The notes beneath the pieces are model-generated. The model made no database searches. It had not been told where the DNA came from and worked only from the letters and a program-made list of their open reading frames with translations. Shown piece by piece: positions 12,311-24,894 of a DNA stretch of 64,000 bases. The first letter of the stretch is position 1, and each line of letters begins with the position of its first letter. Both the position numbers and the translations under genes were made by a program. Origin of the DNA: Sclerodactyla briareus (lineage: Eukaryota > Echinodermata > Holothuroidea > Dendrochirotida > Sclerodactylidae); NCBI GenBank assembly GCA_026419785.1, contig JAODTK010005822.1, positions 682,001 through 746,000 of the forward strand. The letters run 5' to 3'.

Positions 12311-13858
12311 AAAAAATGTTGTTCCATCAGTTCTTTTCTGGAATGGAGGCCAGTTCTCGTTGCCTGCCAGAAAATAATTTTACTGATAATTCGTGCTACC
12401 TCTATCTCCAATTTTGCAAAACCTGTGAATGTGGTGCTTGTTGTTACTCCAGCCGGCAGCTGCGTGCTAATTCTGTGCAGTTAACTCACCATCCTTGAAA
12501 ATTAACCTTTCAGTATTTTATCAAGTTGTTCGGTGCCTTGAAGATTTCATAAAACAATTTTATAGGAGGCTTTTAGGAATCTTTTTCCCAATATTAATTA
12601 GATCAATCATCAGAATCATCCAGCAAATTCTTGAATAACAACATATGCAGCAGCGGGATCGAAAACCGGGAGGATACTAAACTTCGTGCAGATATGATCA
12701 TGACCAGCCATTAAGGCAAATTTGTCTTCATGACCAACACAGGCATGTGATAAATTTATTTTACGCATGGAAAATAATTTGATTTTGAATCTACAGAATC
12801 AGGAAGCCAAGCAAGGTAAAGCTCATCAATGCCATATTAAACCTGGATGGAGCACCATCAGTTAAAACTCGCCTTCTTTCTCGACTAGTGCTCACTTGGA
12901 TTATGTCGAGCCAGGGGCCATACAATCCCAAACTGCTCACACACTGCCATTTCACATTCCTCTCCGAATGACGATCAGGGAACTCCAGGACCCGACCAGT
13001 GTCCGCTACCTGGAAGAAGCGGATGTTCGAATCAAAAATGACTGATCAGAGCCAACTGACGAGTTGTAGCAAATATCCAGGAAAACCAAGTGCCTTTCAA
13101 GAGGCTCAAGATATTTCAAAACATTAAAACTCATCTCCACCAGAATTAATCACACTGTCAAGTGGAGGATTCTGTTTGCATTTGAGACAAAACAAGAATC
13201 CAGAATTTTAACAAATGGTCATCCAAAAATGTGGGGATGCTGGGCACATCGGTTTTTTGTCATGCTATTACTGGTAACTCTTTACAACCTGGTGATGGGC
13301 TGGCCCTCGGAGAAAAAAACATCATCGCCTCTGAACACTGACTAGAATCCTTCTAATGCAGTGGTGCCCACCCGGGGGGAAATTTCAAGATTTCAGGGGA
13401 GAAAAAAGTAGACAAAGGTAATCATTTTTGCAGGATTTTTCGAGTGTCAAGTGAAATCTTCTGTTTACAAACACAATTACATAGCCAAGTTTAAACCCTT
13501 TACCGCATCTCCCCATATTAACCTCCAATCATAAGGGGAAGAATGCTTCAGCGAAAGCAAAGGAGAATAACAGGCGAGAGAGACGAGAAAGGTTCGCATG
13601 TATGCTCAATTTCACCTGTCTCAAACCTTGGAAGGATCCAGCTCAAGAAACTGAGAACATTCGAAGAGACAAGGAATGAGGAGCGCCCTCTGTAAAGAAC
13701 ATGAAGTGCGATAAAGATCCCATTGCTGTGAAGCTTGCTACATAAGGTCTCTGGTTTAAGTTGGCCCCTGACTAGTGGAAAAATGAACTCTATTTCTGAC
13801 TAGGGTGACGAGCCAGATAGGGCACAACTTCCGACGAAAAGGTTAGTCCGATTACAGT
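12311..13858. other. Unassigned, with a hAT-like terminus near 13358
   Basis: The sequence CAGTGGTGCCCACCCGGGGG near 13358 is a typical hAT-type terminus. The adjoining 12.6-13.35 kb has protein-like stretches on both strands but no motif I can name, and no matching second end is visible. I leave it as possible decayed DNA-transposon sequence. Confidence 0.35.
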
Positions 13859-13859
13859 C

Positions 13860-15270
13860 AATCACTCCAGACATCATATTCACCTTACCAAGAGGACAGA
13901 GTAGTACCTTGGAAGCACAAAAATTACGGAGGATGGAAGAGATCAAATATAACGCCTTTGTTAAAGAAAGGGGATCGAGGGGCTGTTTCCAATTATAGAC
14001 CAGTAAAATTTGACTTCCGTTCCATGAAAAATAATGGAGATGCTGGGAGAGACCAAATGTCAACCAATCTTGATGAGATGATTTATTATTGGACACGCAG
14101 CACGGTGTTTCGAAAAGGATGCTCGTGTGTGTCAATTATGTTGAGTTATTGGGACAAGATAACAAAGTATTATAGACGAAGGAGTGCCAGTAGACGTTAT
14201 TTATTTTGATCTGCAAAAAGCGTTTGATACGTTCCACACAGGGAAATGATTACCAAAATTAGGGCACCCCGTGCGAATTGATGTCAGTATTAAAATGGAT
14301 AGAAGAATGGTTATGCAACCGGCAACAGAGGGTGGTGTGAAATGGAGAAGTTTATCATGGACAGAGGTGCTTAAGTTCGGGGTTGCAGGGATCAGTTTCT
14401 GCGGACCTGTGTGTTGTACAATCATATGAATTGACTCAGAATTGGTTGCAGTGTGAAATTAGTAAATTTGCTGATGGCACAAAAGTGATTTGTCCAGTAA
14501 GAAAGGGAAAAGACCAGCAGAAGTTACAGCAAGATTGAATGAGTTGATGTCATGACAAGAAATGCAAATGAAATTCAATGTGGACAAAATGGTCACAGAA
14601 TGCATTTGGGACATGCAAACCCAAGTACAAAATGGGTGATAAGGGAGGACAGAGGAAGAAAAGGATTTGCGTAGGGTATTGTTTGTCAAACCAGCTATGA
14701 AGGTCAGCAGGCGTGGGCAGAATCCGCAAGAGAGCACAAACAAGTGAGGGGTATCATCAAACGAAACTTTACCAATTTTGACCACAAGGTGATAGCTGAA
14801 TCTATATAAAAGCTCTGGTGAGACTCATCTGAGATTACTGTGTGCAAGTTTGGAAACCATACTAAGAAAGGGATATACAACTACTTGAAGAGGTACAGCG
14901 GAGGGAGAATGACAAAAATAATCAAGGTATATGAGAAACAAGACTTGAAGAAAAGATGCAAGAATTAAGACTGATGACGATAGGAGCAACGCCATCATGA
15001 GCCAGAGTGAACATTTATAACATTTGCAAGGGAAAATGAACATCAAAGGGAGGAATTATGTCAAGTTCTTGGAGAGACGCACTACCAGAGGGAACACACA
15101 AAGAAAGTTAGACCCACACGAGTACGGATGGGAATGTAAGAAAGAAAAGAAAGAAATCCATTTCAAAAAAATATGGAAAAGTCTGGAATAACCTTCCAAA
15201 GAAGCCATCAACAGCCCAGACACTCAAACAAATTAAAGAACTTGTATAGCAGATTGTGGATTCAAGGTCG
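13860..15270 (+). pseudogene. CR1-like LINE reverse transcriptase relic (ORF2 3' part)
   Basis: In order on the plus strand, across several frames, are the non-LTR reverse transcriptase motifs KKGDRGAVSNYRPV (about 13962), DEGVPVDVIYFDLQKAFDT (about 14177-14233), a WIEEW-like thumb entry (about 14298), FADGTKV in place of the usual FADDTKV (about 14468), then the thumb/C-terminal segments IKRNFTNFDHKVIAKL-like (about 14757) and WNNLPKKP-like (about 15183-15212). This order and spacing fit the RT plus C-terminal region of CR1/L2-type LINEs. The endonuclease part is absent (5' truncation is normal for LINEs). Many frame changes and the missing second catalytic aspartate make it inactive as written. 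Confidence 0.85.
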
Positions 15271-15299
15271 TGGACCCTCCTATCCCGCGAAAGCGTTAT

Positions 15300-17620
15300 T
15301 CAATAGATAGGACGGAGCTACGTTGATGGGGAGGCTGCTACAGGTAAATCCAGGTAAATACCACCAAAACATGTTGCTCTTGGACCCAAAGTTGTTTCCC
15401 ATTTGACGAGAAGTGCCTTCGACTGTCGGTCTCCTGAACAATTTGGCCACACAGATCTCACTCATACTTACAGTGGTTTTACCACCAAAATAATATCCAA
15501 AAAACCAGTTTGGAAACAACATTGACCTCTCTGAAGCGCATTGTCTGGAAAGAAGGATGACACATCACACCAATGGGATTCTTGTGCAGAGGCTACTGGA
15601 ATCTCAACCTCCGTGGGGGGGTACTAACTTCCAGGGACACAGCACAAAGGGAAAAGAATCATGCAACGGAAATCCACAGAAAATCGTTCCGTATTCCAAT
15701 TAGGAGGAGACATGGTGATATATCATTTGCTATCCACAAACATAGAGTTTTGTAGGAAGGAGAGAAATTTGCCTTGTGTGGATGTTACTTCAACATGTCG
15801 GTGAAGGATGGGGATGACGTAAACGATAGACGTTTTAGATTGGTCGGAGTTCAATGCACCAATACCGCCAGGAAGAATGGTTGGTTGCCTGCCATGCATC
15901 CCAACAAGCCTGACTGAATGTCCACTGTGCATTACTCTGCTATTAAAAAACGGCGACATAGCGTGGGGCTGAATCAAGATGGAATTCTGTGGAGGGAGAA
16001 GGATAAATTCTCCAAAATTTGGTTCCGGACTGGTGCATCACACACACGGAGCATTGCCCCGAGAATTTGAATTGTGCAGCGGTCCAGCATACCAATTTGG
16101 GCAGATTGCTTGCGATATGGCAATCGAACAGACCTTCAGTGAGATACTGAGAGCCTAACATCGGCAGCATGATTATTGGCTTTAGAGTTATGCAGGGGCT
16201 GTCGAGAGATGGACTCCCCAGAACGTGCTCGAGGGTTCTGCATGCGGAGAATTCGCTGGGATGAATGACACGTCAACATGGGGAAGCACAAGGATCGAAG
16301 CTGCCTCCAGCGAGATGAAGAAGAGTCTGTGAAAGGGATGAAACCTTTCGTTAATCCCTTCACAGAGGATTATGAGCATCTGATCCCATCTCCACATCAC
16401 ACTATCTCCATCCCCAGATTAACTCAGACAGTCCAGGCAAGAGCATTTCATTAAGTTTATCGATGAGCGACTCGTCAATGAAGAGCTGGACTCTTCACAC
16501 CCTTGTTGTCGCCAAAAAGGCCAGCTAAAACTGCGAAAAAGTACCAGAAAGTTTGTAAAAGTTCCAGCCAACCGTATAGTGCAAGAAGACCAACACCTTG
16601 TTTAGAAGCTTTTGGCTGGAATCACAAACTCGCGAACATCAATCAACTCGGAGGAAAGAGTTATTTGAAACTCCTTGGAACCTTCCGTATTCTTTTGCTA
16701 CAGTAACCGGTGGACTAGCAAAAACTAATGAAGCCAAGCTATAACGCAACCCGAGCCTGGAATGGTTAAGAGGATTCTACCTGGACTAGGATGGTAGGGC
16801 TGTTCTCCAACATTTAGTTAACTCAATGCCACAACTTTCAAGAAGTTTTCGACCATGTTCTTGTTGTCTGCTTGACAGTCTCGAAGATGAACAATGACGT
16901 CGACAAATAGACTTTGTGCCGGACAGGTGTCTGAACAATACATAAATCTGAAAGAGAGATCACAATGGAATATTCCAGTAAGATAATTTCAACCAGTAGG
17001 AAAAACTGTATAGTCAGAGAATTTCTTCCCCTGTGACCAAAATATAGAGTTGAGTTTTTGTTGGTGAGTGACTAAGCAAGTATGGAGCAGAAATAGAAGA
17101 ATTACCCTAGTTGTCGCCCATTCGGAGGAAATGCCATTCACTAAAATAATGGTTTGCCAATGATCGTTGTGGAAGTCGCAGATCTTGAAACAACCCAAGG
17201 GGAAGCAGACACAAGAACAAGAGTACACAAGTTGTTGTGAGAAGCCCAACCCTGCAGTAGCCATAATTTTATCTCTCTTTGAGGCGATATCACAGCAAAT
17301 CTCTATAACGGAAACGAGAGTCCATTACAAGAGACGAATCATCATCATCAATTTAGACAAGGTGGCTAGGAGTCTGGGGTCATCTTAAGCAAAGGCTCTT
17401 GTGGGTTACATGCTTTTACAGTATGAAACTATCAGTTCTTTTTATGGCAAAAAATCGCCTTTCTTAGCTAGGAGTGTCTTGTTTGTCACAACTCGACCAT
17501 TCACAGAAGTCACCCTGGCATTGGCCAATAATTGTGAGAAGTTACGTTTGAGCCAGCTGTATGATGGTCGATCGCATACATCTGTTGAATAAGCTTTGTT
17601 ATGGGTTCACGTTTTGAAAC
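15300..17620 (+). pseudogene. Copy A of an unassigned multicopy metazoan gene family (EEADT/HAFTGCD family)
   Basis: I recognise a protein family common as many uncharacterised copies in marine invertebrate genomes. Its conserved landmarks occur here in the right order: a DLA-x-EQT-like segment (CDMAIEQTF, about 16100-16140), a tryptophan box with RW, NPFTEDYEHLI (16353-16385), RIVQEDQHLV (16573-16602), LPYSFATVTGGLAKTNEAKL (16682-16741), a VLQHLVNSMP segment (about 16806), TTQGEADTR (about 17190-17216; the family has EEADT), then a HAFTGCD...SFYGK segment (about 17404-17457, Gly-Cys altered). Function is unknown. The copy is degraded, with several breaks, although part of that may be assembly noise. 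It begins directly after the LINE relic. The N-terminal limit is uncertain. Confidence 0.75.
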
Positions 17621-17929
17621 CGAACTTGCCTCTCTAACAATTGCATGTCGGCCGATTGGAGCACGCTCTACACGCCAGACCACTCCTGGGAGGTCCGTTC
17701 ATACATGAATGGAGGAGAGATGGTGAAGGGATTTGCAATTCGAAAGGATGAAGCTTACCTCCATCTTTAAAGTTTATAAATGTAGTTGTAAATCTATAGA
17801 ACCACGGCTCAACAAGGATCTCTCCTTGCCAAGAACACGTATTACAGTGCACCGGGCTGCACGTGCATGGCATGTTCCTACAAACCGCGAGAAGTGGCAT
17901 CTGTAGCGATGTGTGGCGATTGACGTCGA

Positions 17930-18945
17930 GGATGTAGGAGTTGGTGATTTCGATCCGGAGGCACCTGAGTTCTTTTTTCTGATTGCTCGCGGGCGGTGCC
18001 ACGGGGGGCCGAGGCCCCCCCCCCCGAGGCTAGGGGGGCAGTGCCCGCGCTCCCCCATTTAGTGTATAGGTAGGGTGGGTGCACTATGGCGAACGATACT
18101 GCTGAGCTTTCGTCTGGAACTGGCCCCCCCCCTCCTCGAGGGACTCTGGCCCCCTCGTCGGGGAACCTGGTTCGGTATGCAATGTCAATCTTCAATCACC
18201 TGAGTTTTGACTTCGATCAGGAGACACGATTTATTTTTTTCTGACATGCGTCGCAGTGGCGGTCCAACGGGGGGCCCAGCCCCCCCTAGTGCCCCCCCTT
18301 CCCCATTTGGTGTGTAGCGTAGGGTGAGGTGCACTATGGCGAACGATACTGCTGAGCTTTCGTCTGGAAACTCTGGCCCCCTCGTCGGGGAAATCCTGGT
18401 TCGGTATGCAATGTCAACCTTTAAGTCACCTGAGTTGGTGACTTCTGATCAGGAGCACCTGAGTTATTTTTTCTGACATGCTCGCAGGGGCGGTGCCAAC
18501 GGGGGGCCCAAGCCCCCCCTAGTGCCCCCCTTCCCCATTTGGTGTATAGGGTAGGGTGAGGTGCACTATGGCGAACGATACTGCTGAGCTTTCGTCTGGA
18601 AACTCTGGCCCCCTCGTCGGGGAAATCCTGGTTCGGTATGCAATTCAACCTTTAAGTCACCTGAGTTGGTGACTTCTGATCAGGAGCACCTGAGTTATTT
18701 TTTCTGATATGCTCGCAGGGGGGGCGCCAACAGGGGGCCCCAGCCCCCCCCCCCCTCCACTGGCATCAGGGAGCACTGCCCCCCCTCCCCCATTTGATGT
18801 ATAGGGTAGGGTGAGGTGCACTATGGCGAACGATACTGCTGAGCTTTCGTCGGGGAACTCTGGCCCCCTCGTCGAGGAACTCTGGCCCCCTCGTCGGGGG
18901 AATCCTGGTTCGGTATGCAATGTCAATCTTCAAGTCACCTGATAG
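17930..18945. repeat. GC-rich tandem array, four units of ~235-255 bp
   Basis: The block GTGCACTATGGCGAACGATA recurs near 18079, 18330, 18564 and 18817. Between copies lie C/G runs (GGGGGGCCC, AGCCCCCCC), CCCCTCGTCGGGGAA and CACCTGAGTT. The four units differ mainly in the length of the G/C runs. Open frames on the minus strand (up to 105 codons) are proline/glycine-rich artefacts of the repeat. It lies about 0.4 kb downstream of the POLR2C stop codon. Confidence 0.9.
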
Positions 18946-19381
18946 CCTATAATCAACAATGTTTATTTACCTACTACCACTTTTCCTGAGTCAGCATTAA
19001 ACAATGTTCATTCTCAACTCTCAGTTAAATCCTGAGCAGGGGGTAAATATCGCGTAACCAGTATTTACAATTTTTAAGAGTTACATCAATGGTCAGTCAC
19101 AATCCTTTGGAGCAAGGCAGCTCAGCTTCCCGTGATCAATCCAGCAACCCTCATTTGCAGTTCTTCTGAATGAATGTAGCTGCTGTGAAGCCAGCAGCCA
19201 ATCAACGGATCAAAGCTGCACTTACTTTGAATATACAACCGTCCTAAAGTGGATAATATATACATGTTTCGATTATGGTAGTGTAAACTTTCTAGGTGTG
19301 GTGCTCGCCAGCGGCAGTTTGAAGTCTACCACACACAGTGCCTTACAACCTTCCTTCGAGCCACCCTGTCTGCCGGAAACA
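18946..19381. other. POLR2C 3' flank, likely 3' UTR
   Basis: Sequence between the GC-rich array and the POLR2C stop codon on the minus strand. A 3' untranslated region is expected here from position alone. No clear AATAAA polyadenylation signal was pinned down. Confidence 0.35.
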
Positions 19382-19582
19382 CTAGCAAGAGCCAATGTCT
19401 TCTGACCCAGTGGTGCTTTTCTTCTCAGCCGATGGCGGCCACTCGGCATGAATCTCGTGGCTTAGCTGCGTCTGCAGGTCGCCTGAGCTTCTTCTTGAGG
19501 ACTGCCAGGCCAGTCATCATGATCACCTCTGGCTTCAGCGAGCCGATCGACTCCACGTTTCATCAGAACTTGCTACGGTTGT
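19382..19582 (-). CDS. POLR2C: RNA polymerase II subunit RPB3, last coding exon
   Basis: POLR2C (RPB3) forms the alpha-like platform of nuclear RNA polymerase II with RPB11. On the minus strand the exon follows an acceptor ending cttcag and contains GSLKPEVIMMTGLAVLKKKL then, one frame over, [10 protein letters not shown]. This matches the vertebrate C-terminal helix ([30 protein letters not shown]), which pairs with RPB11. The frame changes at an extra base within the LSDL codons, and another base appears missing just before VESIGS. The stop TAG is at 19382-19384, after a tail longer than that of human RPB3. Intron retention and strong conservation say this is the live gene with consensus errors, not a processed pseudogene. 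Confidence 0.9.
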
Positions 19583-19739
19583 CTGAAGTTAGGCTCGTAA
19601 TCTGCTTGGGCTGTATGTGGAGAGATTGAAGATGATGGAGTTGGAATACAGACTAAAATACCGAACAAATAATCACCTCCCCCTTGCTACAACCACCTCT
19701 CCCCCAAATAAATTGTATACTTGCCCCCCACGACTTTTG

Positions 19740-20035
19740 TGGAGAATGGTGGCGATTGGTCAAGGCAGCGTTGTTGAACCGAAAAAAGGCATGGGTTCGA
19801 GCCGCCACGTTGTACTTTGAGGCAAGGACTTTATCCTGTTTGCTTGCTCCTTCACCCAAGTGTACAAATGGGGACTGTGAGGTATCAGAACACAATTGGC
19901 GCTGATTGTAGCTGCCGCGATATACTCCCTGGGATTGTCGGAGTGCGTGACTGGTTCCTATGATCGGGATAATGTCTGTAAAGCGCTTTGAGCACTTCGG
20001 TGTAAAGCGCTATATAAGAATTTGACATTATCATA
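19740..20035 (+). mobile_element. tRNA-derived SINE with L2-like tail
   Basis: A degenerate tRNA-like head contains GGGTTCGAGCCGCC. A central domain follows (TGTACAAATGGGGACTGTGAG, TTGGCGCTG, CTCCCTGGGATTGTC, CTATGATCGGGATAATG), then the tail TAAAGCGCTTTGAGCAC...AAAGCGCTATATAAGAAT, a well-known LINE-derived SINE tail. It matches the minus-strand copy at 1835-2147 block by block and is better preserved. It sits in the last POLR2C intron, antisense to the gene. Confidence 0.85.
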
Positions 20036-20361
20036 AAAATATAAAAATAAGTGGTATATAGGTATTAAAGTTCCATTCAGCCTTTGGATATATATCGAGG
20101 AAAATAGGCATCATTGATATTGAAAATGAATACCATCATTTGATACCTCGTCTACAGTTGGAAATGCAGCAATCAAATCATTCTATTCTTGGGAAAATGG
20201 TGATCAGTCCGCCAATTTCCAAAAAGCGGCGGGGCACCAGGACCGATTCCACGGAAATTCACATTTGACCTAATAATATCATTTCAACAACAAAAAATCA
20301 ATTGTAGTTCTCATATCCGTCAATACAATAGATGGCAGGAAAAGACAAAGAACTTCAAAGA

Positions 20362-20448
20362 AATTACTGTCTAATGGTTGCTACAACCATTCCTCCACTG
20401 CATAAATTACTGTCTAATGGTTGCTACAACCATTCCTCCACTGCATAA
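20362..20448. repeat. 43-bp direct duplication
   Basis: The segment aattactgtctaatggttgc and its continuation to ccactgcata occurs twice head to tail with a 43-bp period and no difference. Shorter echoes (GCTACAACCAT with a CTCC) occur near 19690 and 20548, so it belongs to a locally repeated motif. Confidence 0.85.
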
Positions 20449-22281
20449 ATTTGTATACCTCCTACTGCTAAACCACGCTTCCCCTGAATAATTCAGTGTA
20501 CTTTGTAATGACAATATAAAGAAATATATAAATTAAAAACTTTCTACTGCTACAACCATATCTCCGTGAACAAATATTAGTATGTTTGAAGAATTTTTTT
20601 TTTACCCTGACAGGAGCACACCAAATTAGCTGAACACTTTTTCTCACACTGGCATTTTAAACAATGTAGAAAACCTACTAGCCAGTGCAAAACTTGGCAC
20701 TAGCAGCACTACCTTGATGAGTATTTAACAAGGCCGGAAAATAGAAACTATGTACTTGCCAACAGCCAGAGACACTCTCAGAAGGTCCAGCTAGACCAGG
20801 GCAGTACTATGGGTAATGGAGCCTCATGTGCACCAGTCCCACGAATGTCAACTGCTCCAACAAACGCGCATGGTTCCTGGATTGTCTTCGTGCATTTCAT
20901 TCTAGGATGCATGCAGTACCTATTTTGATTACTAGTTGTATAGACGGTGACACTCATTCTGCTTATTTGCAATTTGTACAAACTTGGTGAAGTTTTTTTA
21001 TGCATACTTGCCGAACAGAGAATGAACCTATTCTAGGCCAGCAAGGATGCAGACTTGGATACTGCATCATATTGTCAGCTGTGAGTCTTTCTCCAGGTGC
21101 ACGGAACAAGGCAATCTTCTTTGGCGGTACCGCCCTTAATAGATGTGGGGGGTGGGGTAATCACAGGCATACATTCAACTTGCAAATTGGCCTTCCCCTC
21201 GTTTTGTTTATCCCTTGTTGCTGAGTGACCAGTTAGAAAGCACTGTTCCATTGTTAAAGTCTTTGGTGAGACCGCGACTGGGATTCTCATTCCAGTCACA
21301 CGAGTGAAAGGCGACGTTCTAACATTGTGTCAACCTGCTCAGTTAAATTAATTTGATGTCTTGAAAACCCTCTCCTGTCAAATGAGATGACTTGTCGCCA
21401 ACCTAATTCAGTAGTCTAATTTGCATAATCTATTCTTTTCAAGTTTGTCATTTTTTCTGAAAGCTGGGTAGAAATGGCCTATGTTCAGTTCCAATTAAGC
21501 CAACATGAATTCGGGGTTTCCTGCAATCCTGAGGTTTGCATTTTTTTTTTTCTGAAATATGCTGAGTATGGGTTTACCGTCCAGTCCTGAAATATTTGAA
21601 AATAAATTTGGGATCATTGAAGGCCATTTCAATGTGTCTCATTTTGCAATATTTATATGCACAATTCTGGAGTTTGTTTGATTCTCATGGAATTTTGGTG
21701 GGTCTGGTCTAATACCTTTAGTTTCCCAAAAATTTTCACACACTCTGGTCCTGGAGGTCATGATTCTTTGTGTCTGATTTTGCTAATTTATGCCATCTCA
21801 GTCCGTTGATTTTCCATGAAAGGTATTGAGTGTGGTCCACTGTTGTCCTGAAATATTTGAACTATAGAAAGGTCCTGGAAGTCCAGTATGTGTTTAATTT
21901 CCATAATTCAGGCAATCTCCATCTCCAACACAAAACTCCAATGGTAGAAATGGTCAAAAAGTCCTGATGATTTAAAGTTGGTCCGTGATTCGTGCTATCA
22001 TAGACTTGCAAACTTATCCACCTCTGTATGCTTTTAGATTTTGGCTGTTTAAGATCTGCTGATGGCAATGTGGTTTCTTCCGACCCTCTATGATCAGGGT
22101 GGTTAAAACTACGACTGCAAAATGAAACATCAGTTATCACGACAAAAGTGAGCCTAGCAGATAATCAACCCACTTGTTTCCATCATTCTTAACGATTAAT
22201 CTCCCACAAAAATTATTTATTAACCATCCTCCTTTCCTCGGAAGAACTATACCTAACTCTATTCAATAACTACTTTTCTAC
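20449..22281. other. POLR2C intron with diverged repeat relics
   Basis: The piece 21370-21960 consists of degenerate ~150-bp modules (TTTGCATAAT, CTGAAATATTTGAA, GTCCTGGAGGTCA) related to the repeat at 39.8-40.3 kb. No further exon was recognised, although POLR2C residues equivalent to the human ESQAPYDPNGKPER loop may be missing or hidden here. Confidence 0.5.
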
Positions 22282-22527
22282 CTTTATCTGAGTTCTCTGG
22301 CAGCTCTGTGAACTCGCTCACCGCTCCGGGGCCAGTCAGCTGGTTGGGAATGAGGGTGGTGGCCCAAAGCGTTGTCGGGGTCGTACTCGAAAGACACAGC
22401 AGCGGTCGGGACCATTTTGTGCATGCTCCCTTTGCCGAAGCCCTTTCTCCCGAATGCCTTGAACTTCGCTTCTTGCTCCTATTCAACTGACAATCAGAAT
22501 TCTCCATGAGGGATTGTAAGGAATTCC
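22282..22527 (-). CDS. POLR2C: RNA polymerase II subunit RPB3, exon with FEYDPDNAL
   Basis: On the minus strand, after the acceptor tttattatttcag (phase 0), the segments ILIV, KFKAFGRKGFGKG, PTAAVSFEYDPDNAL and DWPRS match human DILIVK, LRAYAKKGFGKEH, PTAGVAFEYDPDNAL and EWPKS. The exon ends before gtagaa. Three frame changes are needed to follow the homology: two in the ILIVKL-to-QEAKF stretch and one after DWPRS. Each is a single-base change beside a short base run. Codons between the indels are conserved at amino-acid level, so the indels look technical. The loop before ILIV is shorter than in human RPB3. Confidence 0.92.
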
Positions 22528-24894
22528 CTGAAATAATAAAGGAGGGATAATTTCAAGCGAAAGAATGGCACAGTGGTAATTAGTGACGCTCCGCAATCGC
22601 ACATTCCACCAGTTCGACATTCCAGGCAGGTCACCGCGGACGTTTTTCCCTATGTGGGCTGTACTTGCAATGGGCGAGGTCATGGTCTTTGCTTCATGGT
22701 GCTGCTGTATGCAGTGATGTGTGCTGGCTTTCTAGGGTTTGTATCAGTCGGCTGTGAGCAGTCATGTTGAACTTGGAATCTTCCGACTACTGAGTCCGAC
22801 AAAGTGGTCAGTTCCTCGAGTTCACTGATCGTCCTTTTCAAAGGGAGTGAAATGGCGGTCCGAGAGCAGGTTGGGACCGGGTCTGAATCCCTTGCCTCAC
22901 TATCTCCGGGATAATCCACCAGGGTTCTTTGATGTGGCTACTGGGCTTCCTGAACCCCTAGAATTCAAATCAGTCAGTCAAATCAGTTATTGAGAGCTTC
23001 TTCACACTCAAGCTTTTTCAACAACATCTCCGACCTGAGGGCTAGAGTGGCACAGAGGATGACATGGTAGTGGCCGGGACGGCCTGAAGAAAATGGTCAA
23101 GAGGATTGAGGATGGCTGCCCGAAGAAGACACTATCTGCTGGAGGCGGCCTGAAGCCAGTGGCACGACGTGAGAGTTCACCAGCCGGAACCTGCCGCGGC
23201 AGTCAAAACGACAACCCTTAGTTATGTAAGGCTTGACCTGATGATAAATGGATAAATGGTAAGTGGTCAGGTAGGCATGTCGGTGAGCTAGAACAATGAA
23301 CTATGCATTAAAGTTCCTTGATGAAAAGTATTCATTTCTCTTGAAAAAAAGGAAACTGAAGACGCGTCTGCCCTCAAACCATGGTTCAAAAATGATGTTG
23401 GGGTGCTAACAACAAATCAAAATGTGAGTAATAAAACACTAGTTACATGACGGAGGGGCGATGGCAATATCCTTGGAGCTAGAACAGGGTACCAACTGAA
23501 AGGATTCCTTACCATCGGCTTCACCATAATTGAACTAATTCGCCCATCGCCTCGGTGTCGTGATGGCACCTGTGGGTGGGGAGAACAACACATACATCTG
23601 TTTTTTTGTGAAGTGCATACTGCCAGCTCAGTGATACAGTTTGTTACAATGGGCCCGCTAGTCCAGGAACATACATTCAGCTTCCACATGTTCATTCCAA
23701 TAGCATTGCCAGACTATTCAGTTTTTGGGTAGCACTGTGATCATCAGTCTTGGAAACCATGGCAACTGCTCATATTAATACAAATGGTTGTGCTTGGAAA
23801 TGCGAACTAAACTATGACAAACTGAACATCGCTTGCCTGATGTTAAAAGTAGAAGGATCTTCTGGCAGGTCTTGCAGGTCGTGTAGAACATTGACTGCTT
23901 CTAGAATGATTGGCACTTACATGCTTCGGGGCATTATATAGGGGCGCTGTGAGAGGTTGCAAAAAAAACTCCATGACACTCTGCCAGAGGTTGACGAGCC
24001 AGGGACGTGGGTTATGGACGAGGCATCAACAGGACCTTGAAGGGCTGATTTGCACCTTTAGATGGGGTAATGGGTACTTAGCCATGGTCAAGGCCTCCAT
24101 CATTACATCCCCACTTCAGGAATGCTATGGTTTTGGCTAAACAGTCTCGCTGCTTGCGAGAGATTTCATGTTAGCGCAATAACTCTCCCAACAATCATCA
24201 ATGACCTACAAAAAAAAAAGGCCATCATAGTGAAATCCCAAGATGGGCTCTGAAGTGGGCATCAGCACAGATCCCATTTAAATTTGGTAGACTACATCTG
24301 GCCCCAACAAAGTGGAGATAATTCTGAGGTCATCCAAGGTGGAATTTGTGTAATATATGCAATTTTACAACAAACAAACTGTCGTATTCCATCAACACGA
24401 AACTTGTTGTACTTTATGGGTCATGGAACCCTTTTAATACCAAATTAGATTGACATTGGCACAGTCCACTGAACAATCAACCTTGAGGATATACACGGAT
24501 TACCTGCCTGCAGATGTCTAGTTCTAGGAGGTCACTCTCATTCAAAATCCCCATCATTTCGCTGTGACATCTTTATGGTAGAGCTCTCTACCCTGGTTGA
24601 CACCACGTCCAGTGTATGATGATCTAACACAAACCACCATGTTTCCTGCAACTTCAATAACAATGACTGTCAGTAAGTGCATCCAGCTTGCAGAAGCCTT
24701 CGCTACATTCTAATGACAGCTAACAACCATTCTGTGAGAGCTAGCAGGAAACCAACCAACCTACCCCCCCCCCCCCCCCCCCAAGTGGAATGATGCAACA
24801 TCCATGTACCAATTGTACTTGAACCTTCCATGTGACTGTAGGTGGACCCTGCCTTCTTCTCTTGCCCTTGGGTGTGAAGGAAACATAAACTTAC
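22528..24894. other. POLR2C intron with repeats
   Basis: At 24150-24480 a diverged relative of the 39.8-kb repeat is visible (TTAGCGCAATAACTC, GAAGTGGGCATCA, CGAAACTTGTTG). A C-tract lies at about 24766-24782. A GCGGCAGTCAAAACGACAAC segment near 23195 followed by a repeated ATAAATGG looks like a retroelement 3' end, but the family is unclear. Confidence 0.5.

Noticed and set aside
17774-18926. Minus-strand proline/glycine-rich frames with repeated FPDEGAR
   Set aside because: They follow the tandem repeat unit exactly and are not conserved as protein.
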